Of a stretch of DNA of 64,000 bases, positions 57,295 through 64,000 are shown piece after piece. Source of the DNA: Echinometra lucunter (lineage: Eukaryota; Echinodermata; Echinoidea; Camarodonta; Echinometridae). The translations under genes were made by a program, and so were the position numbers. The notes under the pieces are model-generated. The model saw only the letters and a program-made list of their open reading frames with translations. It made no database searches and was not told where the DNA came from. The number at the start of each line of letters is the position of its first letter. Positions within the stretch are counted from its first letter, which is position 1. The stretch lies in assembly GCA_029962745.1 (NCBI GenBank), contig CM057162.1, positions 21,982,227 through 22,046,226 of the forward strand, given 5' to 3'.

Positions 57295-57748
57295 TTAAAC
57301 AGTTTCATAAACCGTCTTGCACCCGACCCGATCTCCAGTGTCCGGAATGAATATTTCGCAATAACCGTTAGATTTGCTATAATATGTGTGTCCCAGAACT
57401 GTATGATCTGTAGAATCCTGGATAGATGACTGCATGTAAGTATGTCCCAGGACATCATCAGTTTCCACGCTTGATTCATTGTGGTCCCTAACTGGGTTGC
57501 TCAAGGAAGGTTGTTCATAGGTGTGTGGTAAATCTTGGTCGTTCATAATCATGCTTGACTCGTCTCTGGGCGAGTTCAAAATTGATTGCTCATAAGCATG
57601 CTCGGTCAAATTTTGAGTTTTAGAGCTGACATTTACCACGTTATCCTTATCCCCACCTTCATCTTGTTTATGTATGGTAGAAGCGTAGGAGTGTTCAGTA
57701 CGATCCTCCAAATTGTGATCAGTCTGTTTAGGAGAAGCCATGCGAAGC
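57295..57748 (-). CDS. Gene 2 cytoplasmic tail exon (copy B), tyrosine-motif repeats and ITSM-like C terminus
   Basis: Terminal exon from the TTCACCAG acceptor to the TAA at 57295-57297. The frame from the transmembrane exon gives R-L-R and then 148 residues from MASPK. Counting from that Met, five repeats of the form H-(S/A/T)-Y occur at Y19, Y50, Y75, Y102 and Y120, most followed by a Gln/Ser stretch and Ile or Leu (YASTI, YEQSIL, YEQPSL, YMQSSI). Y127 lies in YCEI, a YxxI site. The last six residues, TVYETV, match the ITSM consensus TxYxxV. The ATG is internal, not a start. A likely poly(A) signal (AATAAA, minus strand) lies at 56511-56516. Confidence 0.83.
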
Positions 57749-60700
57749 CTGGTGAAAAAAGCAAATACATTATCTGAACAAGTTCTTTATTCATCATACA
57801 CATTGTTTTGGCTGCCGACTGCGTTGCCCTTTTGGGATTCCCGGTATATGACTAGCATGACTAGCATGACTAGTTAAAATTGCAATTTTCTTACACTCTG
57901 ATTTTCTGAAAATTTCTTTGATATACACTCTTTTCTATTCAGACTTGAGGTAAGAAGTAGGCTGACAGTTCTAAACATAATCAGAAATAGACAGACTTAA
58001 TAGGTATGAAATCATTGATCCATGAGGTCTTTCATGTCATGTCACTTATGAATCAAAGTAAGCCGAAGCTTACACCCATCTTTGCCCATACAACATATAT
58101 GACATAACGCTGTTGAATATAAAGTTGGTGTTTGGGAATTGATTTTTATTTAATAGGGATACTGAACTATCGAACTATCAAGCTTGTTACTGCTTGTCCT
58201 AGAACCCTCCAAAATCCTTGACAGATATTTATTAGTCACACTCTTAAATTGGTTGGTCATTTTTTAACCAACGCTGGGTCGTATGCTGTCCATTAAACTT
58301 TTGGGCATTTATTGCCCAACTGTCAGAATTTACTCAACTGTTGGGTTATAACTTCTATGTCATTGGGCAAATTCCGTTGCCCTCATTTTCGAAATTTAGA
58401 AATATAGCGATCATTGTTTCATACCATAAACCTATCCTATCCTGCCCTATCCTGTTTTACATAATACCTAAATAGATCCCTGTCATTTGATTGGTTGTTT
58501 GATAATGATCATTTGTCCCATTACACTATGACGTCATCATTCGTGCAATTATACCGTGCAATCTTGGATCCATACGATTTGCTCCATTGCACGAACGCCG
58601 AGAGCCCGACACACTACATTGATTTATTGCGATTTGATCTGTTGTTAGGTGTCATATAAAACAAATAATGAATTCTTTTTTCATTCGTGCAATGGACAGA
58701 ATATTTCATTCGGTGAAAGATGAAATATTCTGTCCATTGCACTCATAAACATTCATTATTTGTATACTAATACCTATCCTATCATAGTATGTGTGTTATC
58801 CTATTCTATCCTATACAGTTGATACACTAGAATGTAAGCTCTTACATACCCAGTATAATTTTATATGTGTTTTGTGACGGTTAGTTAATCAAGCCCACCC
58901 TGAACCATATGCTAATGAAAAGTCATGAATATTCATTTTTATTTTGCCAATTCTGTAGAAAAAATTACCCAACTGGTGGATACTTTCATGGAATCAACCA
59001 ACTGTAGGAATGAATTCTGCCCAACAGCCATGTGACCAGGAGTGTTGGTACGAATATGACCAACAGTTGAACAAATGTTTTTGACACATATTGGCCAAAT
59101 GGTCTTCACTATATTTGGGCAAGATTTGCACAGCTTTGGGCAATATTCTAACCAACAATGTGTTACCTAACTAAATTTACCCAATTTTTTAAGAGTACAG
59201 TTATAACAGTCCCCGTTAAAATTTGGATATATCATTTAAACACGTTGAAATAAGAAATGAACACAGAGACGTATGGACTGATAGTACTCAACTAACAGTG
59301 AATAACTTATGCGATTCTCATATATATATAATGTAGGAATTTAGATTTAAGCTTAAATCTAAATTGCATCAAAGCATGATATTTGACTCGATTTTGTTAT
59401 ATATACAATAACATACCTTCTGAAAATGAGTATCATAATAACAGCTATGAATACAAGGAGGGCCACTGCACTTCCAGAAGCAATAGCTAACAAAAGAAAG
59501 GGGAAAAAGAGAGCAAATATTCACTAAATAACCAGGATGACATACATTTTCTACGATTTCGTTGTGTGATACTATATGGCCTGTTCACATACTCAGTTAA
59601 TATCCAAATGACTTCTGGTTTAGTCGTGGTTTAATGTTTTATTCAACAAATTAATTGAAATTGGTTGCAGGACTGTTCTTCGTAGTTCATCTATTTCATG
59701 TTTCATATTTCATGATTGTACATTTATACAATAATACTGAAAGATTACAAAATAAATGCAAACTAGATCTGAGGCAGTAATAATGTTTATGGTCTTAAAA
59801 AGTCTTAGAAATGGTGAAAATTACATGTCCATCAAGAAATGTGGCGCAGGAAGTCAATAATGGTTTTGCATTGTTTTGGGAACAAAGGAACAACAGTGAG
59901 ACAGAAAGTAAAATTGCATGCAGCTTGAAAGCTAATATTACCTGTTTGAGAAATTTAGTTGAGTTAATGAATTCGATGAAGAATAATTTTTTGATACAAA
60001 TTTTTCATCAGGTTTATCAACATGATCAATGCAAGGCAGTGTATCTTACAACCCACGTTAATTGGATGCAAGCAACCCTGAAGCGGCTACAAAGAACAAG
60101 AAACTGAAGAGTCAGAACAGACCATCACACAGTGATTCTGACCTCAGTATCTAGCACAGCTTGGTCAGACAACTATACACAGTCCACAGCAGATGGGACC
60201 AACTCACTGGAAAGCAGGAGAAATGGTAAGTCATTAGCAATACGTGTAGTTGCTCTAGATTGATGTTGATATTCCCATTTTGTTTCATGTCCTGGATCAA
60301 TAACATTTTCATGACAAATACCGGATTAGGTAGCATAGTGAAACGTTTGGCATGAAGAAATGTGGACAAACTGCAAAATGCATACGGTTGACTGTATAAT
60401 ATTGACTGTATTGTTTGCATTCTGAATGCATTTTTTTTTTGTGCCTCTCCATTCTGCTTGGCTACTTTATTTGATTAAAGAGAAAATAAGCATTCTGTTG
60501 CAGGTAGGTTCAATATTTTCTTCATTTTCTTCATCGTTTTTTAAATATATATGTTTAGGGATTTGGCAATATTGGGGATTAATTCTCAAAGACAACGAAA
60601 GTATGTTTGTTTTGGTTATTTTGCACTTTTATACTCTTTTCTTCGTATTTGCTCATGTTTCTATCTGTTCTATTTTTTTTTCAGTAAAAATGGTCTTTAT

Positions 60701-63700
60701 TCCGTCAAGAAAAGAGTTAACTGCAGTGTTCACGTTTGAAATTAATTTTTTATTTGAAATAAAAGATTAAAATGGCGTTTAATTAGTCATAATCATTAGA
60801 GTATCGGACCATATTCTAACAGATATTCTTCAATCAAGTCGCTAATAATATCATAACCCTAATCTGTGCCGCAGAAAAAAAAACGCGACCACCCGGCAGG
60901 AGCATGCATGTATAATGCACGTAGACCCACGGACGAGGCGTTACCAGTTCTGTAGCATCATAATATTGAAATCATGTTCAGAGACCCCATTTTCCCCCCA
61001 AATGTTAGTAGTTCCAAAGTCCATCCTTTCCATGCAGGGGCGGCGCCAGGGTATTTTGATACGGGGAGGGGGCAAGATGACCGAAAGGTAAATCTATGAA
61101 AAAAGAAGGGTATTATACAGTTGCATGACCCAGCACTTTCATTTCCTATACTCTTCTTTCTTCCTCATCCTCTTTTTCTTCTTGTTCTCGCTTTTTTCTT
61201 TTTTTTTTTATCGCTTGAAAAAAAAAAACATAGTGAGGGGCGGTCGCCCCCCGGTAGCGCCGCCGCTGCTTCTCATGATAAGTTCGTTCCAATGCTACTT
61301 CTTTTCCAAAAAATTAGTAGTTCCAAAGACCATCCTTTCCATGATCTGTCCGTTCCGAAGCCGCCTTGTCTTGCCAGCGGCACATACCTACCACTTTTGG
61401 GATCGAGGGCCCTCGGACTTACCAGCAGAGGGCGATGAAGCTACCCTTGGACTTTCTATAGTAAGAAAAATTAAAAAGCGTAAACCCGGTGAATATAGTA
61501 TTGCCATAGGCTTAATACAGGAGCCACCTGGTTCCAGTACCCAATGGGTTAATATCTAAATGATTAAAGTGAATACTATAAATGCAGTTATTTTTGTTTT
61601 TTCAAAGAAGGAAATAAATAAGTAAATAAATAAAGCTTCGCTGAAGCGGCTGCGATACACCATGCATACAGTATTCGGTACACGTAAATTGTGAGGGGTG
61701 TATGTGTATATATGTGTGATCGGAAGGGTGGATGAGTGTGTGTAGGAGTATGTTTAACGGTTACATGTGTTTGTATAATTTTTATATTTGGGGGAGGAAT
61801 GGGAGAACAGACGAAAAAATTTTCTCTCGGGTACTATTCTTCGATATCATGAAAATGCTTCTATATTGTTTATAAAGATGTACGCTTTTTATTATTGCAA
61901 TTTATGATTGATAAAAAAAGAAATCAATGTATAATGCATCCTGTTTTGTTATGAGGAATATGCAGATTTTTAAAATACTTTTTTATTATTGCAATTTATG
62001 ATTAATCAAAATATCAATGTACATATATAATGCATCCGGTTTTGTTATAAGGATATAGGCAGATTGATGTTATGAATGCATTTTAAAATATGTTTTCAAT
62101 TTGAGAGAAAATGATTTTAAAATCATCATTAAAAAAGAAGAAAACCAGTGTAAATAAGTATTGAATAACATCGTATTTCCAGTATGTGTTATGCACAAAA
62201 ACAAAACAAAGAAAACGAAAAAAAAAAACCAAAAGGATAAAAGACATGTTCAAGCGCACTTAACACTTTACGACTGTATGAATCATTTGTTTCCTCTTTG
62301 TCATGAAAAAAGGCCTTCATTGAAAATGTTTTTAAAAAGTTATTAAATCTTTTGGAAATATGGAATTGTTTTACCGTAGTCATGGTAGTAGCATCAACTC
62401 ATGGTGCAAATGGCCCATCGCACTTGAGTTGGCAAGTTCTTGTGGCGGAAATTCTACGATTAATACATGATGTTATGTCGTGTTACACATGTAGTATTGT
62501 AATAACTCGTAGATGTCATGCAAACCTGTTTGTAATTTAGTATACTGTGAAGGAAGCCTGGTAGAAAATGATGTCAAGAGATTTGCTGAGCTGTTAAAGG
62601 CATTTATACAAATAGAAGGAGGAGTAGGCGAAGAGGAAAAAAGAAAAAGAAAAAGAAAACCAATAGGAAAAAATAAGCAACGAGAGAGAAATATTCTAGA
62701 TCACCTTTAAGTAAAGCATTACAGTGATGCAATCTTTTTATTTTGATTCAAAATATTACATGCAGAGCCTACCTATCTAAACGGCCACTGAAAGTGATAA
62801 CGTAATATAATATGTCATGATAACACTGAGTAGGCCTGCTATTGGAATACAACCAGAAATACCTTGATTACATTTAAGAATTTTAGAAGCCTAAGAAAGT
62901 ATCCAAGAAGACATATTGCGTCATTACTTTAAGAAATCATGAACCAATGAATTAGTAAATGTAGGTTATAATGCCATCCTATGATTCTAACCTGTTTGTG
63001 CTTCTGTGTTTGGCGGAGGGGAATGCGTAGTGACAGTGACTGACGTTGTAAGACTAACTGCTGAAAGAATAAAACAAAATCCAACGTTTACCATGTTAAA
63101 CATTCAACGTTAAACAAGATTTAAATAGTCAAAGCCAGAGAAAGAAATTGATATTTCAGAGAATCAGGTAAAGATTTTTTTTTTCTTTTGAAACGTATAA
63201 ACCTACATATTATGTTTTAAGGAGAATAGTGGAAGAAATGATATCATTCTAAAGAGAACATGATTTAGCATTGTCAAGAATTCCCGCTTTTGGAAAACCA
63301 AACAAAAAGATAATTAAAATTCGCCATGATTCTTAGTTTCTGTATATAATTTTTTTAGTAAATCTTAAATTCGTCACACTTAAGGCCAGTGTAATTTGAA
63401 GGACATGTACAGGTGAATGCTGATCCATTTAAGACAGAGCAAGTTCCTCCATTCATACAGAGATTACTGTCACAAGGTTTAAGTTCTGGTTTTATAAAAT
63501 AATCATAAAAAGCAGTTTCAATTTTTTAAAAAATGTTTCACTTAGACATTTTATTCTTAAAAATAAATGAAAGTGGAATTCACATTCCCGAATTGGGAGA
63601 AATTCAAATCGTACGTCTTGATAGTTCATTTTCTTGGAAATCCCACAAGCATAGAGAATAGGATTGAAAACAAGGGAAGTATTTATTGATAGGCTCTCTT

Positions 63701-63997
63701 TTCTGTTCCATATTACATATCAGGAGGCATTAGGATGCAAATAAACAGTATTACTGGGGGAAATTTTAGCAGGAGCCATTGGGATCTTGGGCTTTGAACA
63801 GTTAGTACATTAAAAATTTGAAGTAGAACATTTGTTGTATACGACTGTCTGTACATAAATGTATGCATATATATGAATCATACCTTCATTACACACTATA
63901 CCGGTGTAGGTTGAGGGACACATACATGAGAATGATGATCCGTTGACGTAGCAAGTGCCTCCATTCATACAGGGATTACTGTAACAAGGGCTAAATG
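57295..63997 (-). CDS. Gene 2: paralogous EGF/TM receptor with tyrosine-motif tail, 5' part beyond right edge
   Basis: Minus-strand exons for EGF (63884-63997), an EGF with lost donor (63369-63485), stalk (62992-63060), stalk micro-exon (61423-61455), transmembrane (59417-59486) and cytoplasmic tail (57295-57748) follow the same order, lengths and phases as the 3' half of gene 1. Introns align with those of gene 1, so the genes arose by duplication. Skipping the damaged EGF exon keeps the frame because both its boundaries are phase 1. Lectin and CCP modules, if present, lie to the right of the window. The tail suggests signalling by tyrosine phosphorylation and SH2-protein recruitment; that function is inferred. 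Confidence 0.82.
58240..59196. mobile_element. Element with ACTCTTAA/TTAAGAGT ends (copy B, complete)
   Basis: Begins ACTCTTAAATTGGTTGG and ends CCAATTTTTTAAGAGT, giving short inverted termini. It contains a nested insertion at about 58.46-58.78 kb that is absent from copy A. Confidence 0.65.
58460..58780. mobile_element. Nested insertion with palindrome, copy B only
   Basis: TGCAATGGACAGAATATTTC faces GAAATATTCTGTCCATTGCA at 58.69-58.74 kb, a near-perfect hairpin. Copy A lacks the whole stretch, which locates the insertion within the TATCC-rich part of the host element. Confidence 0.65.
59417..59486 (-). CDS. Gene 2 transmembrane exon
   Basis: Exon of 70 nt entering in phase 1 and leaving in phase 2. 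It codes AIASGSAVALLVFIAVIMIL then IFRR: a small polar lead, a hydrophobic helix and a basic stop-transfer. The acceptor is TGTTAG and the donor GTATGT. It joins the tail exon at 57748 to give FRR-LR-MASPK. Confidence 0.86.
59500..61400. other. Gene 2 intron between TM and stalk micro-exon, nothing coding seen
   Basis: A 98-codon frame at 59811-60107 has no recognisable domain or splice context matching gene 1. A GGGGCGGCGCCAGGG...GCGCCGCC repeat insertion lies at about 61.04-61.27 kb. Sequence near 61.5 kb again matches the gene 1 intron. Confidence 0.5.
61423..61455 (-). CDS. Gene 2 stalk micro-exon
   Basis: Exon of 33 nt, phase 1-1, ESPRVASSPSA, with a CTATAG acceptor and GTAAGT donor. 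It is the counterpart of 1268-1300, with similar flanking intron including a shared GGAGCCACCTGGTTCCAGTA tract upstream. Confidence 0.74.
62992..63060 (-). CDS. Gene 2 stalk exon
   Basis: Exon of 69 nt, phase 1-1: AVSLTTSVTVTTHSPPPNTE then AQT. It is more Thr-rich than the gene 1 copy, as expected for a mucin-like stalk. The acceptor is TTTCAG and the donor GTTAGA, identical to gene 1. Confidence 0.82.
63369..63485 (-). pseudogene. Gene 2 EGF-like exon with lost splice donor
   Basis: The acceptor AACCAG and all six EGF cysteines (PCDSNLC, NGGTC, FTCTC, GLKC) are intact and in frame. Where gene 1 has GAAG followed by GTGAGA, this copy has GAATTTAAGA: the GT donor is gone and no GT lies in the next 40 bases. 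Read-through reaches a stop within five codons of GACGAA. The exon is probably skipped, which preserves frame, or it yields a truncated protein without a membrane anchor. A sequencing error is possible but several bases differ. Confidence 0.72.
63884..63997 (-). CDS. Gene 2 EGF-like exon (intact)
   Basis: Exon of 114 nt, phase 1-1, 38 residues with six cysteines (PCYSNPC, NGGTC, FSCMC, GIVC). The CAG acceptor is the last three bases of the window and the donor is GTATGA. It is very close to the gene 1 EGF. Confidence 0.87.
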
Positions 63998-64000
63998 CTG

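Larger units (their letters stand above)
49565..59175. repeat. Duplicated block, copy B
   Basis: About 9.6 kb, longer than copy A because of three insertions absent from A (49670-49805, 54176-55580 and about 58460-58780). It starts immediately after the N gap and then continues into gene 2. Substitution differences from copy A look like a few percent by eye in noncoding parts and almost none in the tail exon. Confidence 0.9.

Noticed and set aside
59811..60107. 98-codon plus-strand frame
   Set aside because: No known domain, antisense within a gene 2 intron, no start or splice context; chance is sufficient.

Overview
Eukaryotic genomic DNA from a marine invertebrate. The window holds intron-split, phase-1 extracellular modules (CCP/sushi, C-type lectin, EGF), large introns full of foldback elements and decayed LINEs, and repeated GCGAGCGAAGCGAGCG-type motifs. 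This suits a non-vertebrate deuterostome, most likely an echinoderm. That placement is inference; no species marker is visible.

All host genes I can support lie on the minus strand. Gene 1 runs from a signal-peptide exon at 39.4 kb down to a transmembrane exon at 0.6 kb; its cytoplasmic exon lies beyond the left edge. Thirteen exons join in frame to about 639 residues: signal peptide, CCP, CCP, C-type lectin domain (CTLD1, two exons), CTLD2 (two exons split by an 11.7 kb intron), CCP, CCP, EGF, two short stalk exons and a transmembrane helix. Every extracellular junction is phase 1. CTLD2 keeps the EPN and WND calcium/sugar-binding motifs. CTLD1 has lost them and one conserved cysteine.

Gene 2 enters from the right edge and is a close paralogue of the membrane-proximal part of gene 1. 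It has an EGF exon, a second EGF exon that has lost its splice donor, stalk exons, a transmembrane exon at 59.4 kb and a terminal cytoplasmic exon at 57.3-57.7 kb. That tail is tyrosine-rich and ends in a TxYxxV (ITSM-like) motif. Introns are also alignable between the two genes.

Between the genes, 37.64-45.30 kb (copy A) and 49.57-59.18 kb (copy B) are near-identical. Each copy carries one tail exon (end of gene 2) and one signal exon (start of gene 1). A 500-N gap lies just before copy B, so the pair is either a recent tandem duplication or two allelic haplotigs laid end to end. Copy B has extra insertions, including a 1.4 kb element whose tandem array carries nuclear-receptor-like TGACCT repeats.

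The rest is repeats: three plus-strand LINE remnants at 8.8-17.2 kb, several long inverted-repeat elements, MITEs, minisatellites, a tandem array of a 1.67 kb element running into the gap, and a Penelope-like remnant with a hammerhead-ribozyme-like motif. I saw no tRNA or rRNA genes, CRISPR arrays or bacterial features.
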